A stretch of DNA of 35,720 nt from a bacterium. GTDB lineage: Bacteria > Cyanobacteriota > Vampirovibrionia > Gastranaerophilales > Gastranaerophilaceae. The stretch covers positions 1 through 35,720 of the forward strand of contig JAGCBH010000024.1 of assembly GCA_017652265.1 (NCBI GenBank), written 5' to 3'. Shown here piece by piece: positions 17,566 through 26,806 of the stretch. A program made the position numbers and the translations under genes. A model generated the notes under the pieces. It did no database searches, was not told the DNA's origin, and saw only the letters and a list, made by a program, of their open reading frames with translations. The stretch's first letter is position 1, and each line of letters opens with the position of its first letter.

Positions 17566-18107
17566 TTTTTACCTGCTTTCGCTTTGTAAAAGCCTGTTAT
17601 TATACCAAAAATTATACCCGCAATGATAACGAATGCGGGAGAAATTTTTAAACCAAAAAGACATATAAATGCACACAAAAACACAATGAGCGAATATTTA
17701 TCAACAATGCTTTTTTCTCTCATTTCATTAATTGCCTGAAACACAAGTGCCAGAACGCCTATTCCTATACCGGCGAATGCTTTTTGAACAATGGTTAAGT
17801 TTGCTATGTTTGTCAAAAAACTTGCAAGTAAAATTATTGCTGTAAAAGCGGGTAAAATCAATGCTGTTACAGCGCAAATTGCCCCTTTTGTTCCCATGAG
17901 TTTATGCCCGACAAGACCTGCTGTATTTATTGCAATGATTCCCGGCATGCATTGTGAAATCGCGTAGTATTCACAAATATCATCTTCGGCTATTTCATCA
18001 AATTTATCGGCAATTTCTGCTTTTAAAAGAGGTAAAATAACGTATCCGCCGCCTAAAAGCAATGCCCCTATTTTAAAAAAACGTTTGAAAATACAGTACA
18101 TATCCAT
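17562..18107 (-). CDS. Chromate transporter-type (CHR) membrane protein, half-size, first of pair
   Basis: A 181-residue CHR-domain membrane protein, paralogous to the following gene. The first motif reads FFKIGALLLGGGYVILPLLK (10-29). The second is CMPGIIAINTAGLVGHKLMG, where TPGP is replaced by MPGI. About five further hydrophobic segments end in a basic tail (YKAKAGKK). The two halves differ in exactly the positions that distinguish the N- and C-type domains of full-length ChrA, so they probably form an obligate heterodimer. It starts 2 bp after the atpC stop, with a GGAAA site inside atpC, so it shares transcription with the ATP synthase genes. Confidence 0.88.
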   Translation of the reverse strand: MDMYCIFKRFFKIGALLLGGGYVILPLLKAEIADKFDEIAEDDICEYYAISQCMPGIIAINTAGLVGHKLMGTKGAICAVTALILPAFTAIILLASFLTNIANLTIVQKAFAGIGIGVLALVFQAINEMREKSIVDKYSLIVFLCAFICLFGLKISPAFVIIAGIIFGIITGFYKAKAGKK

Positions 18108-18109
18108 TT

Positions 18110-18502
18110 TTATATTTCCAAACTTGCTTTAAGACGTGCCAGAGCTCTTGCTTTTGCGGCTTCGGCTCTTTTGGCATCGGTTTCTGCGGACATTTCTTTG
18201 AGCCGGTGTTCAGCTCTTGAAAGAGCCGCTTTTGCTCTTTCTATGTCTATTTCTTTTCCGCTTTCGGCAATATCAGTTAATACTAAGATTTGGTTATCTT
18301 TTAATTGTAATATTCCGCCCATTGTGGCAAATTTAAAACAATCACCGTTATTAAATATCTGAATTGCACAGGTATCAAGAACTTTCATGCATGGAACATG
18401 GTTTTGCAAAATCTCAAATTCGCCTTGAGTATCCCTTGCAATAACCTTTTCGGCCTCACCGTCATATAAAACACGTTCATGAGTGATTATTTTTATTTCC
18501 AT
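18110..18502 (-). CDS. atpC: F1Fo ATP synthase epsilon subunit
   Basis: Epsilon subunit of the F1 central stalk, which couples rotation and inhibits ATP hydrolysis. It has 130 residues. The N-terminal beta-sandwich runs from MEIKIITHERVLYDGEAEKV through GEFEILQNHVPCMKVLDTC. The C-terminal helical hairpin (about 86-130) is Ala/Lys/Glu-rich (AKAALSRAEHRLKEM). Cyanobacterial genes are named atpE for this subunit. It starts 7 bp after the atpD stop, with AGGTG overlapping that TAG stop. The beta-epsilon pair forms a unit separate from the rest of the ATP synthase, as in cyanobacteria and plastids. Confidence 0.95.
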   Translation of the reverse strand: MEIKIITHERVLYDGEAEKVIARDTQGEFEILQNHVPCMKVLDTCAIQIFNNGDCFKFATMGGILQLKDNQILVLTDIAESGKEIDIERAKAALSRAEHRLKEMSAETDAKRAEAAKARALARLKASLEI

Positions 18503-18509
18503 TATTCAC

Positions 18510-19985
<1,476 letters not shown>

Positions 19986-20017
19986 TTAGGGGATTTATAA
20001 TTATAAAGGAACATGAA

Positions 20018-20521
20018 ATGAGAATATCAAATATTGAAACAAGCGATTTGAATTTCGGAACAGTGAAAATCCGCATAAGAGGTCAATATTTTAAAGATCA
20101 TCCTAAATCTGCTCAAATGTTACGGGAAGCAATTTTAAACGATGAAGGAATAACTGATTTTTTCAGTAATCATCGCGGTAAAATAGTGGTTTCTTTTAAA
20201 GAAACTGTTGTTCCTTTAAAAGAGGAATTACGCACTCCGGAAGAAGGTTTTCGTGAATATCGTAAAGTTCCGCGTGTAGATATTCATTGTACATATCATC
20301 GTGCTTTTGCCTTGAGAAATATTTTTAAAAAACCCGTTTGGATGAATGCAGGAACCAAGCCAAATCCTGAAACGACCTGGGAAAAATGTATTGCTGATGC
20401 TTTTGAATTGATAAAAAGTTTAGGTAAAGATACTCCAGAAAGCATGAAAAAGCGCGGAGACAGATTGCCAAGAGATTTTGCAAGTGTTGAAGCAAGAAGA
20501 TTAAAAGTTGAAAAACCATAG
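20018..20521 (+). CDS. Hypothetical protein, no recognised family
   Basis: A 167-residue soluble, basic protein that I do not recognise. It starts MRISNIETSDLNFGTVKI, has a strand-rich first half (FGTVKIRIRGQYF, GKIVVSFKETVVPL) and ends in a helical, Lys/Arg-rich tail (MKKRGDRLPRDFASVEARRL). There is no signal peptide, membrane helix or obvious catalytic motif. ATG 20018 follows AAAGGAA (20006-20012). Earlier in-frame starts (19949) fall in the divergent atpD promoter region. It is followed after 45 bp by another unknown gene that appears to have its own promoter. The composition looks native. Confidence 0.65.
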   Translation: MRISNIETSDLNFGTVKIRIRGQYFKDHPKSAQMLREAILNDEGITDFFSNHRGKIVVSFKETVVPLKEELRTPEEGFREYRKVPRVDIHCTYHRAFALRNIFKKPVWMNAGTKPNPETTWEKCIADAFELIKSLGKDTPESMKKRGDRLPRDFASVEARRLKVEKP

Positions 20522-20531
20522 GTATCTTATA

Positions 20532-20560
20532 TTGCCTTCAACCCAAATTTATTATAAAAT
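20532..20560 (+). promoter_or_regulatory. Promoter giving a possibly leaderless mRNA
   Basis: TTGCCT (20532-20537), 17 bp, TAAAAT (20555-20560). Transcription would start about seven bases on, at or next to the ATG at 20567. No Shine-Dalgarno sequence precedes that ATG. Confidence 0.5.
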
Positions 20561-20566
20561 ATAACT

Positions 20567-21244
20567 ATGAATTTATTTCAGAGAGTTTTATATTCAATAC
20601 TTTTGGTAAAAGAAAAACTTTTAACATACAGGCTTTCAGGGCATTTAAAGGGTTCCTATTCCAATTCAACATCAAAAACGGTTATAGGGCAGGCGGCAAC
20701 GCTTGATATTAGTGCCGAAACTTTGACAAATCTTGACCTTGTTAAAAAAGAGATGACGGAGCTTGTCAACAAGTCAAAATTTTCAGCCGATGTTTTATTG
20801 GATTATGCCAAATCTCAGGGAATAAAAGCAGTTTTTATAAAAGATGCTGCTAAAATCCTGAATTTACTGAGGGAGGAACAAGGGTTTATACCTGAGCGCA
20901 GAGGGCTTGACGGGTTTATTCTGAATTTGCTTTCTAATAATGGTTTATCATATAACTCAAAACCTGTTGTGGTGCTTGAAAAAGATAATAAAGATTTTTA
21001 TTACCTGTTATTTACCGTTTATAAAATTTGCGGATACATCCATAAACTTCCGGGTTATGATTTTGAAGCGCAAAATTTGTTTAAAATGTATGCTAAATTC
21101 GGCGATAAAGCCGATACCTCAAAACTCAAAATAGAGCAATTGAGTGCATTAAAAGAAGCGGTCGCAAGAGATAACGAAGCAAGCACTTTTGTTATAGAAA
21201 TATCAAAAATGCGCGACAGTGCTGTTAAAAAAGACAATCAATAA
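20567..21244 (+). CDS. Hypothetical protein, no recognised family
   Basis: A 225-residue protein that I cannot place. The N-terminal 25 residues are mildly hydrophobic and basic (MNLFQRVLYSILLVKEKLL) but lack a cleavage site. The rest is helical and charged, with a central FYYLLFTVYKICGYIHKLPGY segment and a stretch GIKAVFIKDAAKILNLLREE. No catalytic motif stands out. There is no Shine-Dalgarno sequence before ATG 20567, and a promoter places the RNA start at about that codon, so it may be translated leaderless. The stop TAA is 1 bp from the stop of the convergent DUF2229 gene. Confidence 0.65.
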   Translation: MNLFQRVLYSILLVKEKLLTYRLSGHLKGSYSNSTSKTVIGQAATLDISAETLTNLDLVKKEMTELVNKSKFSADVLLDYAKSQGIKAVFIKDAAKILNLLREEQGFIPERRGLDGFILNLLSNNGLSYNSKPVVVLEKDNKDFYYLLFTVYKICGYIHKLPGYDFEAQNLFKMYAKFGDKADTSKLKIEQLSALKEAVARDNEASTFVIEISKMRDSAVKKDNQ

Positions 21245-21245
21245 G

Positions 21246-22316
21246 CTAAACAACCTTTGTTTCAATATTTTTAAGGTTTGGTTTTTTGTGTTCTTCTGCT
21301 GAAATATCAAGATTATTGATAAGTTTAGCACGTTTTTTGCGGAAAAGCATATCAACAAATGCTTCAAGACGTGTGATAAATCCTGCTTCTCCAGTTTGTT
21401 CATCTATTGTAAGATTAAGCATTGGCTTATTGAACAATTTTGCTTTTCTTATAAGAGTTTCTATCATAAGTGAATCCGGACCGCAGCCGAAAGACGTGAC
21501 AGTAATTATTCCGTCAACATTTATATCTTTCATAAAGTGGCCTGCCGCTCCTGTCATTTCTTTTTGATTTGCCCAATATATGTGCTGACCTAGAGCATTC
21601 ATGCCATCAAGCATCTGCTCATCAGATAGCTGCAGAGCTGTTAAAACTTTAACATCCATTTTGTCGAGTTTATCAAAGATTTTCATTGATGTTCTGTCGT
21701 CATAGATGTTGTAGCCATGCGAAATCAAAGCAACCGTAATAGGCTTATTTTTTTCTTCGCTGTCTATGATTATTTTACCTTGTTTGGCATAGTTAAGTGC
21801 TTTAGGGTAACTCAAACCTGATTTGCACATAACCATAAAATTATTGTATATTTTCCATCCTTCGGTTGCTGCGCTTTTAATTTTATTTTCATCGGTAATC
21901 CCATAATAAGAACATATTTCATTAAGGTATGAATAAAACCCTTGTCCTTTTTGTGATTTATCAAGAGTACCCTCAATTATGGTGAATTTGCGTTTAACGA
22001 CATTTCTTATTAAATCAGGCAACCCTCTGATTTTTGAGCAGTTATAAATTTTGGGTGCAACGGACTGGATAGACGGTATAAGAATTTTATCTACACCTTT
22101 ATCAAGTAAATTTAAAACATGTCCTACATAAACCTTTATAGGCAGGCATGTTTCCGTTACAACAAGGGAAGCGCCGGCTGATAAAGTTTGTTTTGTAGTT
22201 ACGTCTGATAAAATTATTTCAATGCCTAATGCTTTGAAAAATCCGTAATAAAACGGATAATCGTGGTAATACGACATTGCTCTTGGTATACCTATCTGCA
22301 TTGTTTTTTCAGTCAT
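21246..22316 (-). CDS. 2-hydroxyacyl-CoA dehydratase activase-related protein (DUF2229)
   Basis: A 356-residue stand-alone version of the DUF2229 domain that is often fused to BcrA/HgdC-type activases. Family landmarks are IGIPRAMSYYHDYPFYYGF (8-26, usually IGIPRAL), TETCLPIKVYVGHV (54-67, with Cys57), YNCSKIRGLPDLIR (with Cys93), SFGCGPDSLMIETL and NLTIDEQTGEAGFITRLEAF. The conserved cysteines could bind an Fe-S cluster, which is likely but unproven. No activase ATPase or dehydratase subunit lies beside it, so its role here is open. ATG 22316 follows AGGGA. A longer start at 22340 would overlap its own -10 box (22339-22344). Confidence 0.8.
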   Translation of the reverse strand: MTEKTMQIGIPRAMSYYHDYPFYYGFFKALGIEIILSDVTTKQTLSAGASLVVTETCLPIKVYVGHVLNLLDKGVDKILIPSIQSVAPKIYNCSKIRGLPDLIRNVVKRKFTIIEGTLDKSQKGQGFYSYLNEICSYYGITDENKIKSAATEGWKIYNNFMVMCKSGLSYPKALNYAKQGKIIIDSEEKNKPITVALISHGYNIYDDRTSMKIFDKLDKMDVKVLTALQLSDEQMLDGMNALGQHIYWANQKEMTGAAGHFMKDINVDGIITVTSFGCGPDSLMIETLIRKAKLFNKPMLNLTIDEQTGEAGFITRLEAFVDMLFRKKRAKLINNLDISAEEHKKPNLKNIETKVV

Positions 22317-22338
22317 TTTTCCCTGCCTCACTACTACC

Positions 22339-22367
22339 ATTATAGTGTAAAAATAAAAAATTTAACT
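22339..22367 (-). promoter_or_regulatory. Promoter of the DUF2229 gene
   Basis: On the minus strand a perfect TATAAT (22339-22344). At 17 bp the -35 site is poor (AGTTAA, 22362-22367) and coincides with the -35 of the divergent rsmE promoter. Confidence 0.45.
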
Positions 22368-22390
22368 CTTTTGTAACTTTTTGTTATAAT
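22362..22390 (+). promoter_or_regulatory. Promoter of rsmE
   Basis: TTAACT (22362-22367), 17 bp, perfect TATAAT (22385-22390). An RNA start near 22397 falls at the AAAGGAT ribosome site. Confidence 0.6.
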
Positions 22391-22410
22391 CAGCAAAAAG
22401 GATAAGTTAA

Positions 22411-23133
22411 ATGCCGCATTTTTTTATAAATTCAAGTGAAGTAAAAGGAAATATGATTGAGTTTCAGGAAGATTACAGGCATCTTGTAAAATCTCTCCGT
22501 CTGCGTGTCGGTGAAAACCTTAAACTTATTGATGAAAATCAAATTTGTTACAATACCGTTGTCAGAGAGATAAAATCATCTTCTGTTGTTGCGGAAATTG
22601 AAAAATCTTTTAAATCCCAAAGAGAACTTAGTTTTGACCTTTATCTTGCGCAAGTCCCACTGAGAAGTGATGCGCAAAATCTCTTAATCGAAAAAGCAAC
22701 CGAACTTGGAGTTAAAAAAGTTTATCCTTTACTTTCTAAAAATTGTTCGTTATCTAAAGATGCGGTTGAGAAAAAGGTCGAAAAATGGGCTAAAATTATG
22801 GTTGAATCCTCTAAGCAATGTGAACGTGCAAACATTCCTGTTTGTGCGGAACCTCAAGACTTTAAGGGGCTTTTGAAAGCTGAGAAATTTGATAGGATTA
22901 TTGCTTTTTGTGAGAGATACGAAGAAATTACTTTAAAGGATTATATGCATTCAAATCCTATATCAAAGGGAGAAAAAGTTCTTGTTATAGTCGGTCCTGA
23001 GGGCGGTTTTGATAAAAGCGAATTTGATTTCTTTACAGAAAACAAAATTCCGAAAATTACACTTGGTAAAATGATTTTACGCGCGGAAACGGCGGTTATT
23101 GTCGGATTAGGAAATATTATTTATGAAAATTGA
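22411..23133 (+). CDS. rsmE: 16S rRNA (uracil-1498-N3)-methyltransferase
   Basis: SPOUT-class enzyme that methylates N3 of U1498 in 16S rRNA. It has 240 residues, the usual length. A PUA-like N-terminal domain (1-75, with the HLVKSLRLRVGE segment) is followed by the knotted methyltransferase fold: IEKATELGVKKVYPLLSKNC (94-113), KWAKIMVESSKQCER, VGPEGGFDKSEFDFF (195-209) and LGKMILRAETAV near the end, which line the SAM pocket. ATG 22411 has AAAGGAT upstream. The last 11 bp overlap the start of the nucleotidyltransferase gene, so the pair is coupled. Confidence 0.95.
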   Translation: MPHFFINSSEVKGNMIEFQEDYRHLVKSLRLRVGENLKLIDENQICYNTVVREIKSSSVVAEIEKSFKSQRELSFDLYLAQVPLRSDAQNLLIEKATELGVKKVYPLLSKNCSLSKDAVEKKVEKWAKIMVESSKQCERANIPVCAEPQDFKGLLKAEKFDRIIAFCERYEEITLKDYMHSNPISKGEKVLVIVGPEGGFDKSEFDFFTENKIPKITLGKMILRAETAVIVGLGNIIYEN

Positions 23134-24517
23134 AATAAAAAACGATGAAATTTTGAATAAAATCGCATCCGCTTTCTCTGAAGAAATCTATCTTGTGGGC
23201 GGAGCGGTCAGAGATTTTTTGAATAATGAAATTCCGACCGACAGGGATTTAGTCGTTCTAAATACGGATGTCAGGGAATTTGCAAAGAAATTGTGTGAAT
23301 TTTTTGACGGAACATTTATTGAACTTGATGAAGAAAATGAGATTTACAGAGTTGTTCTGCAAGATAAAAAAAATTATCTTGATATAACAAAACCGGTCGG
23401 CGGAACTCTTGAAAATGATTTAAAATCGCGCGATTTAACAATAAATTCTCTTGCCGTAAATCTCAAAACATCGGAATTAATTGATGTAACTGGCGGACTT
23501 GATGATTTTAAAAAGGGAATATTACGTGTATTTAAGGAAAAATCAATTACTGACGATCCTTTAAGAATACTCAGATTTTACAGATTTATGGCTATTTACG
23601 GATTTGAAATTGAGCCGTTGACTGTGCAATATGCCAAAAAATATAAGGACCTTTTAAATTTGCCTGCAACTGAGCGTAAAATGTATGAATTAATGAGGCT
23701 TTTTGAGGGTAAATATTCGGATGTTGCGCTTTTAAAAATGGATGAAATAAGAATTTTAGAGCAGTTGTTTCCGTTTGTTGCCGAATATAAAAAAGTCCCG
23801 CCAAATACCCATCATCATTTGGATTTATTTCACCATTGCATTGAAACAGTAAAGCAGATACAGATTATTTACGAAAATTCATCAGAGGAAGTTAAAAATC
23901 ACTTTGGCGAAAAAGATTTTGGTCAGACCAATCGGCTTTCCCACCTGAAATTTGCGGGATTTTTGCACGATATAGGCAAATTTTCGACCTGGACTATTGA
24001 CGATGATGGCAGACACAGATTTATCAAGCACGATGATGTCGGTTCAAAGTTTGCGGGTGAATTTTTAAAACGGAATAAATTTTCCAAAAAGCAAATCGGC
24101 TATTTAACAAAAATGATTAAATATCATATTTATCCGTCAAGTGTTATGTCGGCGCCTGAAATTAACGATAAAGTTATGATGCGGTTTGTGCGCAAAATGG
24201 AAAATGATGCGGTTGATATTATTACCCTTGCAAAAGCCGACCGCCTGAGTGCACGTGGAGAAGTGATTTCTGACAGTATGGTTGAAAATAATATTTCATC
24301 ACTTGATAAACTCCAAAATTTTTATCTTGAAAAAAAAGATACATTAAAGCCGCTTGAGAAATTGCTTTCCGGGGATGAAATAATGAAAATCCTTAACATA
24401 AAACCGTCATCACAATTGGGTGAAATTGTTTCTGCTCTCCATGAGGCTCAAATTTCCGGTGATGTTACTAATAAAGAGGAAGCTGTTGCCTTTATAAAGA
24501 GTTTCAGTAAAGCTTAA
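23123..24517 (+). CDS. cca: CCA tRNA nucleotidyltransferase/poly(A) polymerase family with HD domain
   Basis: Class II nucleotidyltransferase that most likely adds or repairs the 3' CCA of tRNA; 464 residues. The head domain has LVGGAVRDFL (24-33) and the metal-binding pair D40-x-D42 in TDRDLVV, then SRDLTINSLAV. The neck begins DDPLRILRFYRFMAIYGF. A C-terminal HD phosphohydrolase domain has HHHLDLFHHC (about 232-241), FLHDIGKFSTW (280-290) and a KYHIYPSS motif, as in many CCA enzymes. Poly(A) polymerase or one half of a split CC-/A-adding pair cannot be excluded; a second family member elsewhere would bear on this. It starts within the end of rsmE, with GGAAA upstream. Confidence 0.88.
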   Translation: MKIEIKNDEILNKIASAFSEEIYLVGGAVRDFLNNEIPTDRDLVVLNTDVREFAKKLCEFFDGTFIELDEENEIYRVVLQDKKNYLDITKPVGGTLENDLKSRDLTINSLAVNLKTSELIDVTGGLDDFKKGILRVFKEKSITDDPLRILRFYRFMAIYGFEIEPLTVQYAKKYKDLLNLPATERKMYELMRLFEGKYSDVALLKMDEIRILEQLFPFVAEYKKVPPNTHHHLDLFHHCIETVKQIQIIYENSSEEVKNHFGEKDFGQTNRLSHLKFAGFLHDIGKFSTWTIDDDGRHRFIKHDDVGSKFAGEFLKRNKFSKKQIGYLTKMIKYHIYPSSVMSAPEINDKVMMRFVRKMENDAVDIITLAKADRLSARGEVISDSMVENNISSLDKLQNFYLEKKDTLKPLEKLLSGDEIMKILNIKPSSQLGEIVSALHEAQISGDVTNKEEAVAFIKSFSKA

Positions 24518-24587
24518 TTTTTTGTTACAATAATCGCATTTTAAGGCGATTTATGGTTAAATCTAACTGTAACAACGGAGTAAAGAT

Positions 24588-25574
24588 ATGCTAAATACAC
24601 CTGAAAAAATGTTAAATTCTCAAAATGATATCTTAAGTGCGCAAAAAACTATTGAAAGTGAAATTGAAACGATTAAAAAGTTAAAAGAAACTTTGTCTGA
24701 TGGTTCATTGTCAAAAGCGCTTGATATGATGGAAAAAGCAGCCGGCCGTATAATTCTTACCGGCATGGGGAAATCAGGTCATATCGCAAGAAAAATTGCG
24801 GCATCATTAGCTTCAACAGGTACTCCGTCATTTTTTGTTCATCCGGCGGAAGCAAGCCACGGGGATTTGGGTATGATAACCGAACAAGATGTAGTTGTTG
24901 CAATTTCTAATAGCGGTGAATCAAAAGAATTAATAGATATTTTAAACTATTGCAAGCGTTTCGGAATTTCCCTGATTTCTATAACCAAAAATCCTGACAG
25001 TGCGCTTGGTAAAGCAGGAGATATTGTTTTAAGATTGCCGGATAACGGTGAGGCTTGTCCTTTGGGGCTTGCACCGACAAATTCAACTACGGCTACACTT
25101 GTTTTGGGTGATATTTTGATGGTTGCAATGCTTGAACGCAAAGGTTTTTCTAAAGAAGATTTTAATGAACGCCATCCGGGCGGAAAGCTTGGCTCTATTT
25201 TGCAAAGGGTGTCAGACCTTATGCATAAAGGTAATGAAATGCCGTTATTAAGCGAAAAATCCGATATGCAGGCGGCGCTTTTGGAAATGACATCAAAATG
25301 TTTGGGATGTGTAGGGTTTGTTGATGAAAACGGAAATCTGACAGGTATGCTCACAGACGGCGATTTGAGAAGATGCTTAAATGCCCAGACATTCAATAAA
25401 GATGTATATTCCGTTATGACTAAAAATCCGAAGACCATATCAAAAGATGCTCTTGCTCAAGAGGCCATGAAACTTATGAACGACAAAAAGATAACAAACC
25501 TTTTTGTTGTTGAAAATGGCAAACCTATTGGTGTTATTCATATTCATGATTTGTTGAGTGCCGGCATAGTTTAA
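24588..25574 (+). CDS. kdsD: D-arabinose-5-phosphate isomerase
   Basis: Converts ribulose-5-phosphate to arabinose-5-phosphate, the first committed precursor of Kdo for LPS; 328 residues (E. coli KdsD 328). The SIS domain spans about 40-185. It has GMGKSGHIARKIAASLASTG with the Lys-Ser pair, then HPAEASHGDLGMI, SNSGESKEL and APTNSTTATLVLGD, and the ERHPGGKLG segment that closes the domain. Two CBS modules follow at about 205-260 and 275-328. ATG 24588 follows CGGAG. Together with kdsB it covers two steps of the Kdo route; kdsA and kdsC are not here. Confidence 0.95.
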   Translation: MLNTPEKMLNSQNDILSAQKTIESEIETIKKLKETLSDGSLSKALDMMEKAAGRIILTGMGKSGHIARKIAASLASTGTPSFFVHPAEASHGDLGMITEQDVVVAISNSGESKELIDILNYCKRFGISLISITKNPDSALGKAGDIVLRLPDNGEACPLGLAPTNSTTATLVLGDILMVAMLERKGFSKEDFNERHPGGKLGSILQRVSDLMHKGNEMPLLSEKSDMQAALLEMTSKCLGCVGFVDENGNLTGMLTDGDLRRCLNAQTFNKDVYSVMTKNPKTISKDALAQEAMKLMNDKKITNLFVVENGKPIGVIHIHDLLSAGIV

Positions 25575-25587
25575 TTTTTGAGGAAGT

Positions 25588-26292
25588 ATGAGAGAAGAAT
25601 TTCAGCGTACGGAAATGCTTTTGGGTAGTGAGAGTATGGAAAAACTGACATCTTCTCACGTTATAATTTATGGTGTCGGTGGTGTCGGTGGTTATGTTGC
25701 TGAAGCTCTTGTACGCTCCGGTATCGGTGAGATTACAATTGTGGATTTTGACAAAGTTTCAGTTTCAAATATTAACCGCCAGATAATTGCTCTCCATTCA
25801 ACTGTAGGTAAATACAAGGTTGATGTTTTAGCTGAGCGCCTGAAAGATATGAATCCGGACTTAATTATTCATCCTTTGAGAACATTTTTTAGCCCAGATA
25901 ACAAAGACGAATTTGATTTTACAAAATATGATTATGTAGTTGATGCAATAGATACGGTAACGGGTAAGATTGAAATTATAAAATGTGCTAAAAAGGCTAA
26001 TGTTCCGATAATTTCTTCTATGGGGGCAGGAAATAAACTTGATCCGACTAAGTTTCAGGTTGCAGATATTTCAAAAACCACCGTTTGTCCTTTGGCGCGT
26101 GTTATCCGACAAAAATTAAAAGAATTTAATATTAAAGACGTAAAGGTTGTCTTTTCAACAGAAACACCTGTTAAACCTGTGTTTGAAGTTGAAAAAGAAA
26201 ACGGCAAAAATCCTCCCGCAAGTTGTGCATTTGTCCCGTCTGTGGCGGGGTTGATTATTGTCGGAGAAGTTATAAAAGATTTGATAAAATAA
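25588..26292 (+). CDS. tcdA: tRNA threonylcarbamoyladenosine dehydratase (ThiF/E1-like)
   Basis: ATP-dependent enzyme that cyclises t6A37 of tRNA to ct6A. It has 234 residues, a little shorter than E. coli TcdA (268). The nucleotide-binding motif is IYGVGGVGGYVAEALVRSGI (27-46). It is followed by IVDFDKVSVSNINRQ with the adenylation Arg/Asp set, DYVVDAIDTVTGKI, and the TcdA-type ASCAFVPSVAGLIIVGEVI C-terminus. The zinc-binding CxxC pairs of MoeB/ThiF are absent, which favours TcdA over those relatives. It starts 13 bp after kdsD with GAGGAAG, so it is co-transcribed. It ends just before a hairpin that serves the opposite gene better. Confidence 0.88.
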   Translation: MREEFQRTEMLLGSESMEKLTSSHVIIYGVGGVGGYVAEALVRSGIGEITIVDFDKVSVSNINRQIIALHSTVGKYKVDVLAERLKDMNPDLIIHPLRTFFSPDNKDEFDFTKYDYVVDAIDTVTGKIEIIKCAKKANVPIISSMGAGNKLDPTKFQVADISKTTVCPLARVIRQKLKEFNIKDVKVVFSTETPVKPVFEVEKENGKNPPASCAFVPSVAGLIIVGEVIKDLIK

Positions 26293-26318
26293 AAAAAGTC
26301 CGCCTCTTAGAGCGGACT
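26291..26318 (-). terminator. Rho-independent terminator of the exported coiled-coil gene
   Basis: Stem AGTCCGC/GCGGACT (26297-26303 and 26312-26318). A T-run follows only when read on the minus strand. It lies between convergent genes and may also pause tcdA transcription, but there is no T-run on that side. Confidence 0.75.
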
Positions 26319-26346
26319 GTAAATAGTTCAAGTGTTACAATTTTGT

Positions 26347-26727
26347 TTAAACCATATTTTTTCTGATTTTTTCTTTAGCGGCATCAATTTGTTTAATTCT
26401 GCGTTCAATTGATCTGATTTGTGCCTTCATAGCCTTTCTTTGAGCTTTGTATGAAGTGTATTGAGCATCAATGTCAGCGAATTGAGTTTTGTAGTTTAAT
26501 AATTCGTTTCTGACTTCAATTTGTGCGGTATCAAGTTTTTGAATAGCACTTTGCATGCTTTCGTTTCCTGCGCTTTCAGGCGCCTGAGTTGTCGTTGAAT
26601 AGCCCGGATTATAAGCGGTATCGTCAAAATTCAACGGTGTAAAAGCAGAACCGTCAGCAAAAGCTAAACCTGTACCTAAAGTAACGGCAAGAGCCGATAA
26701 AACCAATCCTGATGTTATAGATTTCAT
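26347..26727 (-). CDS. Small exported coiled-coil protein, function unknown
   Basis: A 126-residue protein that I do not recognise. Residues 1-24 are a clear Sec signal peptide (Lys2, a hydrophobic core, then GLAFA before DGS). A low-complexity linker (about 25-56, Thr/Ala/Asn/Tyr) precedes a charged helix from 57 to 125 with heptad-like spacing (QYTSYKAQRKAMKAQIRSI), so the mature protein is probably an extended periplasmic coiled coil. It has no Cys lipobox. It has its own strong promoter, a GGGAGAA ribosome site and its own terminator, so it is a single-gene unit that may be well expressed. A structural or chaperone-like envelope role is only a guess. Confidence 0.7.
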   Translation of the reverse strand: MKSITSGLVLSALAVTLGTGLAFADGSAFTPLNFDDTAYNPGYSTTTQAPESAGNESMQSAIQKLDTAQIEVRNELLNYKTQFADIDAQYTSYKAQRKAMKAQIRSIERRIKQIDAAKEKIRKNMV

Positions 26728-26763
26728 AAATTTCTCCCTTTTCTTTCGTAAGTTAACAAGGGT

Positions 26764-26792
26764 ATTATATTTTAATATTCAAACAACGGCAA
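26764..26792 (-). promoter_or_regulatory. Promoter of the exported coiled-coil gene
   Basis: On the minus strand TTGCCG (26787-26792), 17 bp, perfect TATAAT (26764-26769). The predicted leader is about 30 nt. Confidence 0.65.
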
Positions 26793-26806
26793 AAAATTTA
26801 CATAAG

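Noticed and set aside
24947-25438. 163-residue minus-strand open frame opposite kdsD
   Set aside because: It lies wholly inside a well-conserved gene and has no ribosome site or promoter.
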